Assembly: GCA_960531495.1 (NCBI GenBank)
Contig: OY482859.1
Location: 15,303,274 to 15,367,273 of the forward strand
Origin: Zeus faber
Taxonomy: Eukaryota; Chordata; Actinopteri; Zeiformes; Zeidae
Reading direction: 5' to 3'
DNA: 64,000 bases
Under the pieces are notes generated by a model. That model did not search any database. It was not told the origin of the DNA and saw only the letters and a program-made list of their open reading frames with translations. Shown here piece after piece: positions 51,146 through 63,840 of the stretch (position 1 is the first letter of the stretch; each line of letters starts with the position of its first letter). The position numbers and the translations under genes were made by a program.

Positions 51146-53099
51146 TATTTGTTTCTTTTCTTTCTGTTTTTTCTGTTTAAATATACTGTATATATGCATA
51201 CACATATATACAGTATATAACAAACAATAATAAATCAATAAATAGGTATTTTTTATTATCTGTTATAGATATAGTGTATATATGTATAGATATATATACA
51301 GTATGTTTTATTTATTTATATGAGATACTTGTCTGTTGTTTCTTCTCCCCAAAGACCCACACTCACAAATACACATATAGACACCCACATTCATACATTA
51401 CACACCTACACACTTACACCCACAGTCAAGCCCAAACATAAACACAGACACACACTCAAAGAGATACACACACACACATGCAGTACATATGCATGGTCAA
51501 ACACACACATCCAAATCTGAGTTTTATTTGTTGTTTTTGTCCTCTCAAGTTTGAACTGCTTTGGCAAAACTATATTTAAAACTAGGATGCCGATAAAGCT
51601 CACTGAACTTAAATGAAAATTGAGAGAGAGAGAGAGAGATAGAGCGGTAAAGACAATAGCTCACTTATTCTTTCTGCTTGTTAATATGTTCTGTAATTCC
51701 CGCAGGCTGGTGTTTATTCAGAGTTTTGAAATACCTGTAGGAATGATTCAAATGATAATTCAATAGAAGTCTTAGCAAATCGTTATGTTCTGTACTGTCA
51801 ACTATTTAATGACATATGAATATGCATTTTTAAGGAAGAGGCAAGAAGTCATCCTTTGCATGGCAGTGTATCTGGTTATTATTTATTGCTACTTTTAAGG
51901 ATACAAAAATACGATGAAACTTTTTTGGCACACGGACTAGTACATTCACAATAGTACAAACAGAGGATTGCCAACTTTAGAAATTTAACGAGATGGGGAA
52001 ATTAATTTACTCTAACTTCATATACGTAACAAAAACAAGGTGATGACGATGATGATGATTGTCAAATATTCAAAAGTAACTATTGACATGAAATTGTCCC
52101 TGTCGTTGATTCACTTTGTAAAAAATAACAACACGAAACTAAACATACAAAAGAGCTTTCTACTGATGATATATTGTGAATAAAGTTGAATTTTGGAGTG
52201 TTTCCCTGCTAAATCAGTTTATTTCATGAGAGATTGTGTATGTCAATTGATGCCAAACTTTATGTATACTGTACTACAACAACATTGGCAAGTAATGAGC
52301 TGAATGAGCTGATTCTAAAACATGGAAAAACATAATAGACTTTCTTGTATTTACAGAAAGGGGAAGGAAACGAATAAAAAAAACGAATAATTATCAGTTT
52401 GGTTTACATTCAAGAGATGTCACACGTTGTGCTGTACATGGCGAGAATGGCTCACTTGAGAAGAAAAATAGATTCATGTCAATTTTTAACGTTACAAAAT
52501 ACTTATATTGAACAGGACGATATCAAATAATAAACATGTAGATTCAGTCTAAAGTTTTTTCCTCCTATAAAACTCTTGTTTTAATTGCACTTTAAAACCT
52601 GTGACTCTTCCAATGGCACGTGGTATTTTTTAAGGCACATTATAACGCTTTACAAAAATAGTTGTAAAATAGTTAAAATAGTTGTTAAAATGTACTCTGA
52701 TGTTAAACATCGCAAATCCTATGAAACATATCTTTATACACATGACAAGTCATTCCGCTTTTGTTGATATAACGACAAGGATTTCATAAAAATAGATGTT
52801 AATATACATTTCATTCAAAAACACGGGATTATCTTGGAATTAAAGCTACAGCACAAGCTTAGTTATCTCTCAATATAATGACGGTTGTTATGGCGGAACC
52901 TGGACTTTAGGGATTCAGAAAGTAAAATGCCACTCCGGGATTTTGAGTCAACCATGTGGAGTTTCTCATTACCGTCAACCCAGAGGTCCAATGACTGTAA
53001 TGAGGAGAGATGAAAAGTTTGGCTCTTTTTGGAGACTCGGCTATTTTTCGAGTGACTAACTAAAGAGACCAGTTCAATTTTACGACTCATCTTTCATTT

Positions 53100-53305
53100 G
53101 ATTCAATCGGCGTCACGGGGCTCGGGGCTCATTTGCTTCCAGAAACGAGTCGGATTCCGAACGAATGCCTGTGTGCCTGGCAGCAGTTACCCAAGTCTGA
53201 AACGAGTGACTCTTTTGCCGAAGTGACTCCCCTTTCCTTTAAAAGATTTTAGTTCGCTATGAACAAATCGTTTGTGAGTCTTGCATCACTACCAATGTGT
53301 GAATC
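53100..53305 (+). repeat. Dispersed repeat, copy 2 (pair with 33095-33305)
   Basis: It has the same motif order as copy 1, including GACTCTTTTGCCGAAGTGAC, TTTAAAAGATTTTAGTTCGC and AAATCGTTTGTGAGTCTTGC. The bounds are approximate. Confidence 0.55.
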
Positions 53306-54297
53306 AGCGCATGGCTGTAGCTAAAACATGGCAGGATATTTACTTTCTGAACCTGGAATTTACCGCTTCTGTGTTATGGATTTACCCAAACCTCAGCTAC
53401 ACACAAAAAGAACATGAACGTAGAAAACGACTTTGCATATATTTGCCGACTGTTTGAACAGCCACACATATGATAACAATCGATATTAAGAGAAACGCAA
53501 ACGGAATAGACGGACATTGAAGAAATAGGCAAGGCAACGGCTTCCAAATCTGTGCGTAGGTCCCCAACAAATAAACAAATGGAGTAAAACTCCCTTGAGG
53601 CCGAGTTGCTAGGATTGGGTCCCACATACACTTTTTGGAGGGTTCTGTTACGCAAGAAAATAACCTACAAGATAAATCGTCATCTTCTTTTAATTAAAGC
53701 TGCAGCTGCATTGTAGGCCCTGTGCGAAGCCGTTTTAGAGCATTTAATTGGATAACGTATAATAGAATAGGTACTTTTTATTATTCAAAAAGCTGTATTC
53801 ACATCATATATACAGTATGTATATATATATATATATATATACTGTATATAAAAAAGGAACAACATCAACTTAAGCCTTTTTCTGTAAAACAGTGCATATT
53901 AACAGGTGCCAAAATCATTCATTGGAGTTTGGTTGAGGGGTTAGTGTGCGTTTCTCTTTGATATACACAACAACACCTAGAAATGAGATGATATGAAGTA
54001 AAAAGCTTAGGATATCTGTTGAGCAATTTTTGGCTTAAACACAATTCCCTTTTTTCGGTAAAATAAACAGGTCAGCTGTTTATTTTTCGGCACTTGGGCT
54101 GAAACCGTCACGGCGACTGTTTCCCTTCACCAGGCAAAACGATATTTCTTCTCAAAAACTGTTAAAAACAAAAGGCACTATCTGCTTATCGGCTCGCCAG
54201 AAACTTAGGTTATGAGTTAAGTTATTTATTCATGTTTGAAAAGGTTTGAAAAGGCAGAGATGTTCTGGCGATGTCACTTCCTGATCGGGTGCTTCCT

Positions 54298-54353
54298 CTA
54301 TGTCTGCCCTCTGGCCTGGACGCCGGTCAGATCCTTCCTTATGATCTCATTCA
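54298..54353 (-). CDS. nfatc2: nfatc2 terminal coding exon
   Basis: The exon follows TTGACTCCACAG and completes the split codon G|TG left by the exon ending at 59340. It encodes VNEIIRKDLTGVQARGQT and stops with TAG at 54300-54298. Joined to the preceding YLDD, this matches the YLDDVNEIIRK...RNQT C-terminus of one mammalian NFATC2 isoform, part of the distal transactivation tail conserved among NFAT proteins. Phase, strand and sequence all agree, although the intron before it is about 5 kb. The alternative mammalian end (ELIDTHLSWIQNIL) was sought and not found. Confidence 0.9.
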
Positions 54354-54990
54354 CTGTGGAGTCAAAGCACAGGAAGAAAAGAGAGGAAGTTAGAAAGTGA
54401 GAGAGACGACCATTAGCAGCAGAATATTTCACAATACAATCACATAATATCATAACAGTGGACGCTTTTTATCACAACATTCATCCACTTCCCATCACAG
54501 GGTCAAACAAATCACACCTATGGCAGACTATGTGTTTGTGAGTAATTTATTGGCATTTAATGGCAAAACAAACTTGAGGATTAAAACCTCTCCGGTTCTA
54601 ATCTTTATGACTTCCTTCGCTGGGTAAAAACACTTGGGAAATTTTACCATGAGCCCGAAACAAACAGCAATTTTAAACAGGAATGGAATTAGCAATTGGA
54701 GGATTGGCAAGAAACAAAGATTAATTCTGCAAGATTGTTTGACAACACAAGAGGTAGAGGTAAAACATAGAGCAAAAATAGTCAAATGTGTATTATATGC
54801 TCTGGTAAATAAGAGGACTCAAGACTAAATATATATGAAAGTAAATAAGTAAGTACTGTCAGTAAATAATAGTAATAATTAATATATATTATGTATATAT
54901 TAATTACCACATTAATAACATAAGTAGTATCTTTGAATTTTATTACTATTATTATATATTTACATCAACAAAAATATTTAATATATAAAA

Positions 54991-55045
54991 ATATATTATA
55001 TAATATAATATAATATAATATAATATAACATAATATGATATAATC
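54991..55045. repeat. (TAATA)n pentanucleotide repeat
   Basis: About ten TAATA units are present with two changes at the right end. Confidence 0.9.
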
Positions 55046-56539
55046 CTGTGGGACTACACCCACACAAAAACTATTTTGTGGGATATTTCTGAGAAAACAA
55101 AGCAAAAACATCGAATGACCCTATGCAAACCTTTCACCACCGCTGAAATAAAAGGGGCTTGTTTCCACATTTCGGACATTTCGTTTCCCCTTCTTGCTGC
55201 TATGTCTGGCTGTCGCCCGACCAGGGGAGGAATTCCTAGCGACGACAGGGAGGCACGGCTGGTATGCATCATGTGGCCTTACCAGATACGTCTGTGAGTC
55301 CCGTCCTGCTCCCCGTCAGGGAGAGCCAGGAGCCCAGACTGAGAGTGTATATTGTACAACTAGACTCTCTCTGTAGAGGCAGAATCTGGAGCGGCTGCCA
55401 CAGTGGAGTCTCGGGGAACTCATTAGGACAGATGAGTAATAATAACTTCTTCAAAGTCGGCCAAAAAAGCTTGTTACAGTCATTTCTCCCCACGGCGCTA
55501 TTTATAACTGGAAGAGATTAATTTAACTGTTTACCAAAACGTCACATCACAACACGTAGCACCAGTGGGAAACGTGTGGAAATTAGTTTGTAAACAACGT
55601 GTATAGTAACTGATTAAAATAGAATGACCTCACAGGCCAACATGTGGTTGGGTTGGTTATTTAAGTGCTATATATACCTGCTTAAGTGAGTCATGTGTTA
55701 TTTCAATAAATGAAATACTCAAGGTCCTTTTAAGGTGCACTACACCTGCGCCAGGCTTACTTTAAATGGCAAAAATACTAAACCAGTACTCACACAACAG
55801 TATTCTTGAGGAGACCAAAGGCTCCAAATGAACAAAAAAGCCTGAATTTTGGGTCAAGAAGCCACATCATTATTGCTTAAAAGCAGTAGTTGTGCAAGGT
55901 GCAAAAAAAAAAAAAAAAAAAAATGGAACGGTATTTGCACAGGACGAAAAAGAGAGGCAATCAGCAGTTCAGGGTGTATTTTAACAAGCATTCATGCAGA
56001 GAATAGAAGCGAGACGGAGGTGAAAAGATGGCTTTCCAACCAACAAACAAGAGCGATCAATTACAGATGTTTAAAGGAGGGGAAGAAAAAAAGAAAAGAG
56101 GAAAAACCTGCTGTTGCAGCGGCTCGACACTAAGCACATTTTATGGCCGGGGCCGGGTCTGGGTGCTGTGAAACCGCGGGAGCATCCAAACCTGGTGCCC
56201 TGCTGTCGTAACGGCCTCGACGTCTATGTTTATTTTAGTCTCTGGCGGAATTCCCTCTGACACCCAAGGCCTTAAAAGAAAACTTTCATCTCTGCCGTGG
56301 TGCCACGGGGGTTTTTTTTCCCCCCGCGCATTAAAAAACGCACGTGGGGAGGCAACGGGGGAGCACCGCGGCGGGACGACACACAGAGAGGGGCTTTGCT
56401 GAATTTAATGAAGGGTTGGCACCGCTCTGCCGCGCGAGGCCGGTCCAAGGAAACACTCAGACGGGCTCCCTACAATAGGTGAGTGTCTGGCTCCTGGGCT
56501 GCGCACCAATCAGATGCACTGTTTACCAACCACTGGTGG

Positions 56540-56540
<1 letters not shown>

Positions 56541-56588
<48 letters not shown>

Positions 56589-56610
56589 GAGGGAGAGGGA
56601 GAGAGAGAGA
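56541..56610. repeat. (GA)n microsatellite
   Basis: A GA run continues into GGGAGA-rich sequence. Confidence 0.94.
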
Positions 56611-59339
56611 CGGTGGCACGACTCAGTCTGGTGCCAACTGTGACGAGGAATGTGGCCGCAGCACGAGTGTGTGTCCGCAAATAGAGCGTGGATGTGCAGC
56701 CTGTGGGTCAATCCACGTGAGAAGGCGCGGCGGTGCCGATACTAATGACCCCGAAAAACGACGCGGAGGGAAAATAAACGGGCACGGGGGGGACGAACGG
56801 CTCGCCTCGCCTCCGATTTCGGCTCCTTCTCGAAAGATTTTATTCTGTGTGCTTTGGGTACCTCTAAGTAAGGCGATCGTCTCCCCAGTGTCCAGGGTGG
56901 AAACATCTAGGTTGTATATATTTGGTCCTTCCTCTCAAATGGGGTGTAAGTGAAGTGAAACTAATGCCCGCGGACCGCGCCGCTTCTGTGTGCTTTATCT
57001 CTCTCCACCTGTTGGAACAATTTCACCTGCTCCGCTGCCTCCGGGGGTTGTTCCACACCCACTAAATCTGTCGCCGGCTGCCTTTTGTAGCAGTCGCCTC
57101 TGACTCTCAACCTGTTTTTCTCAAACTGGATGCACAGCTCAACCCATTTTTTTTTTTCTACGGCATTGTCAGCCTCACTGCGCCTTAAATGAATACACAC
57201 ACAAACAAACGAACGAACGAACGAACAAACCGACGAATGAATGAATGAATAATTAAATAAAAGGTCTTCGGCATTAAACGGAGTCATGGGAACCTGGATG
57301 GGGGCTCTCACAAAACCTTTAAATGTTGAAAAAATTTCTGACGCCTGTGAAAAGCGACGGTTGACGACCACAAACCTTTCTACGATACCAGGATGTGGCA
57401 TATCTATTTTGAAAATAGGTAAAAAGGTGAATCATAATCCACTTCTTCACACCGTCGTTTTACTGGTCGTGTCCTATGGGAAGTGGAGTAGCAGCACGAT
57501 AACGACAAGATAACACTTTGATTGGTGTTTGTCATCATTAAGGGACTGTCCCACAACGATCCAAGCGAGTCACGGCTGTAAGTTGAATAATAATATTTCA
57601 CTGGATATAATTAAGCAGTTAGATATTGTTTGAAAAAAATCAATATAGGTAATGCAACCTGGATTTGGGTTAGGGTTATGGTAGGGTAACCCTATCCAAA
57701 GCTATACTTTTTCTTTGATATCCGGTTAAATGTCAAATACAACTTTAAAATTAGGTCTCTAGGTGTCTAACTTTTGAGAAAATATATATTTTTTTTTTTT
57801 CAAGAGTGGTCACTAAATATTTCCATACTTTGCATTATTTTCTGTTGGTGTTGAGCATTGATCATCCAGCTTTATGTATTTGGTCTTTGTATTTGGATGT
57901 ACAGTAGTATTAGACAAATGTCAATCCTTGAATATAGTTTTCATTCCCTCTATCTCTCTTTGAAAATAAAAAAATAAAAAAATAAATAAAAAGTTGAAAA
58001 ACTGTGTAGTTCTTTGGACGACGGTAGAGCAGTAGATTACACCGGATTAACTTTTCATCCGTGTGGTTGATTTTCAAAGGAGGATTTGATGCGCCGCCAA
58101 ACTAAAACGAAACAGGAGAACTGCTCGGGGAGATCATCATCAGCTTGTGACAATAGGAGGATCAAACGCAGCCGGCCCCGATCCGAATCGTTTCTATAAC
58201 ACCCTGTTAATTCATTGACTCTAAACTCTGTTGCTGTTTACCGAGGAGGGAAACCCTATAACCACTCTCCAAAAGACACAAATTCCATTGCTGGTTTCAT
58301 TTTTTCCACTGAAACACACACACTGACACACACGCTCAGCCCCTTCCCTTTTCCTGCGGACTGCCCTCCACCCTCCAGCTATCTTACAGGGATCGGGCTG
58401 GATTTCTGGAGGGGGAGCAGCTGCAAATAGGTATTTCTTGTGCCAGATTGGCAGAATACCATTGCTGGAAAAAAAAAGCTAATCCTCTGGTGGGTTCCCC
58501 TGCAGAATCGAGGGGCGTAAGGCCAAGGGGAAGCCCCGGCCAAGTATAACAAACAAAGAGGCTTTCCCCAGCTCTCCCAGGCAGCCCGTTCCACTGTTTG
58601 ACAATGGTTACCATGGAAGTTGTTTTTCACTTCATAACAGTGTCAACACATCCAGGCGGTCAGGAGAGTTGACACTTTTTTCTCTTTCTTTCATTCTTTC
58701 TTTCATTCTTTCTTTCGGAGAGGGTGAAAGAGAAAAAAGCCAAAGTTTCATTGTCTGTAACGTGTCTGATGAACCGCTGGGACATGGGGTTTGCCGAGGT
58801 GGGTCCATGGGGATTGAGGGGTATAACCCGGTAACGACCTTGTCAAACTGACACCAAAAAACCCCAAAACTGCACAAGAGACCGGAGTGACCTTCAGAAC
58901 GTGTCGTTTGGAGGGCCTTTTACAAAACAAGGAAGAGAGTCAACCTCCTGGCTGCTGGACGCGGCCCGACATTAATTCTGTCAGAGGGTAATGGGGTTGA
59001 CAAGCGTGAATATAAACATATGACTCATAATCCCTGTTATTTCCACCTCGAGTGGAACATAACTGCACCTCCTGGCCAAGATTCTTTTATCGGCGTAAGC
59101 GTCTTCTGTTTGCTTTGTTAAGAGGGACGCCGCGCCGCACAAAGGATGGACAGAGGATACGTATAGAGGGGGGAGGGCGTGGATCTTGTAAATATCCTTG
59201 AATTGTTCTTAGGAAATGTTTCATCCCTCCTTGACAGTTTTTTAATCTCCTCTGTCTCCTCAAGACTCCTGTGGGTTTGGACGCCATTCAAGAGTCATCC
59301 CAGTCACACAGAGGTATAGAGGCTCTAACTTACACTCAC

Positions 59340-60071
59340 CGTCATCTAGGTAGGCCTGGTCCAGGTTCTCCTCTTTGACCGTCACCCTCCTCTGGCCATC
59401 TCCCGGAGCATCCGGGGGGGCCCTGCCTTTCTGCGGGCCCTTCTCCATGTAGGGTTGCTGCTGGATCACCGTGGCGTAGTGCTGCGGGTCGGTCAACGCC
59501 GCCGCCTGGTGGGCCGGTGGCGACGAGGGGGAGTGGGCAACAGCTGCCTGTGGGGAGTAGCCGTCACAGTAGATGACCTGTTGGTCGTCGGGCTGCGGGG
59601 CGGGGAGAGGCTGAGGGTCTCCCCCCCGCAGCAAGTGGTGGTGGTGGTGGTTTGTGGGGGAGAACTGGATGATGGACGGGTGCTGACCTGCCACTGGGTG
59701 CGGCGGCTGGTGAGCCGACTGGACAGGGGAGCCGGTGTGCACCAGGACAGAGCGCTGGGCATCGGCCATCATGGCCGGGCCGGCCTGGGCCGGATACAGA
59801 CCGGGGCCGCCGCTCAGACCCTTGGTGCCTCGGGAGTAGACGATGGCCGAGCTCTGCGGGTGGAACCGAGGGTCCTGGCCCGGCAGGATGGAGCCCGGAC
59901 GGCCCTGCTGGCAGGAGTCCATGCCGGGGACGAGGCCGTTGTCCGGGTGGAGTATGGCGTGGTGGTGGCCGTGATAGTAGGAGTGAGGAGACAGGCCCAG
60001 GATCTGAGGCATGGCAAAGCCCAGGTGGCCGGCCTCGTACTCGTCTAGAGGCTCCGTCTTGATGGAGGGAA
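59340..60071 (-). CDS. nfatc2: nfatc2 large C-terminal exon: transactivation tail
   Basis: This 732-bp exon (phase 1 in, 1 out) encodes about 244 residues of the NFATc2 C-terminal regulatory region. It opens VPSIKTEPLDEYE, matching VPAIKTEPTDEYD of the mammalian protein; IKTE fits the SUMO consensus and corresponds to a known NFATc2 modification site. Downstream are MADAQRSVLVHTGSPVQSA (mammal: LADAHRSVLVHAGSQGQSS), QFSPTNHHHHH with a five-His run, YATVIQQQ and VTVKEENLDQAYLDD (mammal: VTIKQEQNLDQTYLDD), which keeps a second SUMO-type site VKEE. The composition is Pro, Gln, His and Ser rich, as expected of a disordered activation domain. These matches separate it from nfatc1, c3 and c4. Retaining the following intron would add about 25 residues and a stop at 59260. 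Confidence 0.95.
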
Positions 60072-60175
60072 CTGAGGGAGTCATGAAGATGGTGGTTATG
60101 GCTTTGGATTCAATTTTTTTCTATCTGATATTTTCTCCTTTACCACACACGTTTTTTTTTTATGCCTCCATTTAC

Positions 60176-60308
60176 CTGCCAGTGGTGTGAAGGTGAAGTG
60201 CTGCGGCTGGCTGCGCTTCCTCTTGCCGTTGATGACGTAGAAGTTGACTTTGACAGAATGGCAGACGGACGGGTCCCGGTAGGAAGGAACCTCGACGAAC
60301 AGCATATT
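60176..60308 (-). CDS. nfatc2: nfatc2 exon: end of the Rel-homology region with NLS
   Basis: A 133-bp exon encodes NMLFVEVPSYRDPSVCHSVK, then VNFYVINGKRKRSQPQHFTF and TPLAG. This is the last part of the IPT/TIG (dimerisation) fold of NFATc2. KRKRSQ is the nuclear localisation signal unmasked after calcineurin dephosphorylates the protein. The acceptor is CGTAG at 60311-60309 and the donor is G|GTAAAT. The introns on either side are only 80 and 104 bp. Confidence 0.96.
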
Positions 60309-60388
60309 CTACGGGACGGGGGGTTGTGAAACGTCAGCGCATTGTCACGGGGCATTCCTCTAAAGATCTGATGCCGTTTGACACTTAC

Positions 60389-60444
60389 AGGCTGACTCTT
60401 GTCTTTGTCCACAGTAGCTTCCATCTCCCATATCTGCTGCCCAT
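60389..60444 (-). CDS. nfatc2: nfatc2 small exon within the IPT/TIG fold
   Basis: A 56-bp exon encodes (D)GQQIWEMEATVDKDKSQP, identical in this stretch to mammalian NFATC2 as I recall it. It starts after CTCTAG, which completes the G|AT codon, and ends CCT|GTAAGTG at phase 0. Confidence 0.96.
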
Positions 60445-62488
60445 CTAGAGGAAGGCGAAGACCGGAAATAATAAGAGAAAGGGTAAAGGGGGCGAATATT
60501 CCGCCGAGAAATATATACGAAGACAAATCTTTTCCCTGCTTTGAGTCACCCAAAGTGTTGAAAACAGCAGAATAATGGAAAAACCTTCACAAACATTTAA
60601 TGTTCCCCGTAAATCACACTTCAACACTACGGTGCAGCTTCCAGTGCATCAAGAAAATTGCACGGTCCTGGCCAAACAAAGATAAAGCTTCCTTTTGTTC
60701 ATTTGTATACATGGCCTTTGGCACGGGTGACATTCTATACAGCACTGACTTCTTTCTCATTATCACTGTGCATTACACGCCGGGACTTTGCCTCGTGCTT
60801 TGTTTAGATGGTATCTCACCGAAAAACCACTTCCTCTTACACCGCATAGCACAACTAAAGGTAATTTACAGACTCGTGTCATTTCCCCCCCAATGAAGTG
60901 GTACAGCAGAACTCAAACAACAATATACTGAAAACACCTTGACAACCGGCGCGTAACATAACACTGAGCCGTACAGGAGAGGCATCGCCGTCGGGTTTGG
61001 GGGAGATGTTTGAACAATCCAAGGTTATGGACGGCCCTCCATCGTGCGCATTTGCTATTCAAATGATTCGCACAAGATCGTCGTGGTGAATGCCCTAATG
61101 AAGCAATAAACGTGTCGATAAATCAAACAAACCCTCGACTTCCTAATCCCGCCTCATTAGGTGCGTACGAGGTTGCCGTTTTACGGCGCCGCGCTCTGTA
61201 ACAACTTTCATCAAAGTGTACTTGTAAATTCGCCGTGCCTCTTTATATACTTGTAAGGGCGCAGCGCGACTGTAAGAGCAGCGAGTTCTTTTTGAACGTT
61301 AGGTGGGAAACCCTCCGTCTGACTGCAAATTACAAACACATGGCTCAAATGAGTCAGCAGCAGAGAGGGGGATTCCACACGCCCGGCCAAAACGTGTTTC
61401 TTTTCTTTTTTCTTTTTTTTCTTTTTTTCGATCCTTAATTTCATTTTTATGATCAATTTGCTCCCTTTTAGTAACAGAAGTTGATGACCGCCGCTTTCTT
61501 GGCGCTCGGGTTTGTTTGCATTTTGTTGCAATCCTACTCTCAGGGATACCCCGTCTTTTTTTTCGAGAAGATAATTGCGCGGACGAGGAGTGGCCGGGGG
61601 AGTTTGGAGCCAGGGCGCTGGGAGAGGGGGCCGAGGAGTTCCGAGCTTGGCCGGCGAACCTCCTCTTTCTCCCCCCCTAACATGGGAGCCCCGGCCAGGG
61701 CCAGCTGTCTCCCATTCAGAGGGATTTTGGGGCTGCACTGTTCCAGAGCTCTGTGTCATACAGAAACTCTCCAAAACAATGGCAATCCCTCTTCGGTAAG
61801 ATTTACTTTTCCGTCCGCATCTCGCTGGCGCTCGCCTCGCTGTGCCGTAACACGACGGCAGGGAACCCCGGACTGGCCGCGGCCCAAGGGTTTAGCCGAA
61901 GCGGCCCCTCAGAGAGCCAGCGTTTAAAAGCCAAGTGCGATTCTTTCAGACAGCACTGGAGTCAGTGAGTCACAAAATCATGTGCTAACGCAAACACAAA
62001 TCACCTTAGCACCGCTCGCGAACCCATACAGAGACCGGATTAGTTTATAGCAACTGGAGGTACAATACTGAACCCTGCACCGGATCTATCAATGAACGGC
62101 TTCAATTCATTATACTAAGAGAGAGACAGGGACGTTCGTCCTAATAAGTACAATTTGCGCCATAACTCGCAAAACCAACCTTGATCCCACAGGCTGGTTG
62201 AACTGAACTTATGAAGACATCACAGAGTTTAAAACCATGGAGGAAATTCGAGCCACCATCTTATCAGTGGCATCATGTAAATCACTCGTAGGTCAAATAC
62301 ACATTGACACCCGTAAAATAGTCTGGCATGAGACTCTGTTGGCGTGGAAATAAGCATGGGTGGTTATCTCCTTTGAGCAACATATCTTTTGTATAATTCT
62401 CGAATAATCATTCGTTTAGCTTTTTTTCCAATTGTTTTTATTATTATTTTTTTTTTTAATCTGTCAATCTGATACCAACGCTACTCAC
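60445..62488 (-). other. nfatc2: nfatc2 intron
   Basis: The 2044-bp intron runs from a G|GTGAGT donor to a CTCTAG acceptor. It shows CpG-richer sequence at 61.55-61.9 kb and otherwise nothing recognisable. Confidence 0.85.
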
Positions 62489-62629
62489 CCTGGGTCTTCT
62501 CCAAAAAGATGACCTTGGAGTCGGAACTGAAGTTCTGCCCGGTCAGGATCATCTGCTGGCCGCCCAGCACGGAGCAGCTGTCCATGTCCTGCTTCTCCAC
62601 CATGGGAAGCTCGTGGGCTGAGCGCTGAG
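62489..62629 (-). CDS. nfatc2: nfatc2 exon: start of the IPT/TIG domain (first nfatc2 exon in window)
   Basis: NFATc2 (NFAT1) is a transcription factor that enters the nucleus when calcium-activated calcineurin dephosphorylates it. It binds GGAAA sites, often with AP-1. This 141-bp exon encodes QRSAHELPMVEKQDMDSC, then GGQQMILTGQNFSSDSK and VIFLEKTQ, close to mammalian SQRSAHELPMVERQDTDSC and so on. This is the beginning of the C-terminal half of the Rel-homology region. The acceptor is CCCCGCAG (phase 1; CT completes Ser) and the donor is CAGG|GTGAGT. The exons for the N-terminal calcineurin-docking and serine-rich region and the DNA-binding RHR-N must lie to the right of the window. Confidence 0.95.
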
Positions 62630-63625
62630 CTGCGGGGACACAAGCTGCGTTGAGTCCACAGTCACATTTTTTCTGTGGGTACTCACTCCCACGGCGGTGC
62701 CTGTTGCATGTTATTACTACACTGCTGCTGGATACGTGCTGACTTTAGCGTTAACTGCCTTTTATCTGCTGTGACACCCAAACATATCTTATCTCAAGAA
62801 GAAGATGTCGGGTTTGGCCATTGTTGCAGATCAGCTCTTAACATGCTCAGAACTTGAAGCAGGGCCGGGCGATATGAATGATTTTTCGAGGGAGGGAACA
62901 GATTTGATCTATAACTTCATCCCTCAGAGTCAGAGGGAAAGAGATGACGATCTCTAAGCGATTGCCGGCCATGATAGTGAGAGTACAAATCTTGAAAGGT
63001 CTGTCGCTTGTGTGTTGCAGCTTACAGCTCCAAATTAGTTCGGGTGACATTCGATACCCAGCCAGGCGTATTTAAGGTGTTGGCAAACACTCCCGTGACC
63101 TTTGAGCGGGTTTTGCACGGCCTACTACCGCGTGAGTCAACAAAACAAAGAAGACGATACAAGCGGGAGACCTGTCTCTTCAAACAAAACGCTCCTGACA
63201 CAGTTTGCTTATCGGCCCGGCTGACAGATGTGCCGCAAGCCTCACGCCAAGCAGTTTCACGCTTGATTGTTTTTCACTGACGGCAGTTAATCGGATGTTC
63301 ATCTGACAACAATATCCTGGCGCACAATGCGCAGATCGAAACTTATTGTGCTGTGCCGTCCGTGACGGGAAATTACAACTCTGCAAACATTAGCGGGCTT
63401 TTGTGTCGCCAGGATTTTCTACAATGACGAGGTTGGAGCGCACACTATTGCTGATCTGATTAAATCAGGTGTTTAATGAACATCGTGTTCACACTCCGCC
63501 ATGTACCACAACATAGACTTTTAACACCGACAGGCATAGCCACACAAACACACACAACACGCCAGTTATTTTTAGAATGTGTATTGTTGATTGTTGAATT
63601 GATTATATTGTTGTTATTTTTTGTG

Positions 63626-63657
<32 letters not shown>
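63626..63657. repeat. Poly(A) tract
   Basis: This is an uninterrupted A-run of about 32 bp. Confidence 0.95.
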
Positions 63658-63661
<4 letters not shown>

Positions 63662-63778
63662 TTTGTTTGTTGATTATTGTTTACCTTTCTTGTTTTTAGG
63701 TTCATTAAATATATATATTTAGCAAGTTCTGTATTTTTTTATTCTATGACTTGTATTAATGCCCATTATTTACCTAAT

Positions 63779-63780
<2 letters not shown>

Positions 63781-63838
<58 letters not shown>
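63781..63838. repeat. (CA)n microsatellite
   Basis: This is 58 bp of uninterrupted AC. Confidence 0.96.

Positions 63839-63840
<2 letters not shown>

Larger units (their letters stand above)
51078..54297 (-). other. nfatc2: AT-rich stretch including the nfatc2 3' UTR
   Basis: The right part must hold the nfatc2 3' UTR, which starts at 54297 and runs leftward. Its end cannot be fixed: AATAAA hexamers on the minus strand occur at 54230-54225, 54084-54079 and further left. The left part holds an AT palindrome at 51092-51145 and a loosely (CACACA)-like tract at 51354-51500. A dispersed repeat lies at 53100-53305 and a TA run at 53817-53841. No other exon was recognised. Confidence 0.55.
54354..59339 (-). 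other. nfatc2: nfatc2 last intron
   Basis: The intron of 4986 bp runs from a GTGAGTG donor to a CACAG acceptor. It contains (TAATA)n at 54991-55045, an A-run at 55901-55923 and GA-rich sequence at 56541-56610 inside a CpG-richer patch (56.2-56.9 kb). (GAAC/GAAT)n lies at 57200-57252, short telomere-like GGGTTAGGGTTA at 57667-57678, and (CTTT/CATT)n at 58680-58715. No further exon was recognised. Confidence 0.8.

Noticed and set aside
59455-60048. Plus-strand open frame (197 aa) over the large nfatc2 exon
   Set aside because: Antisense shadow of the conserved nfatc2 tail; no family resemblance.
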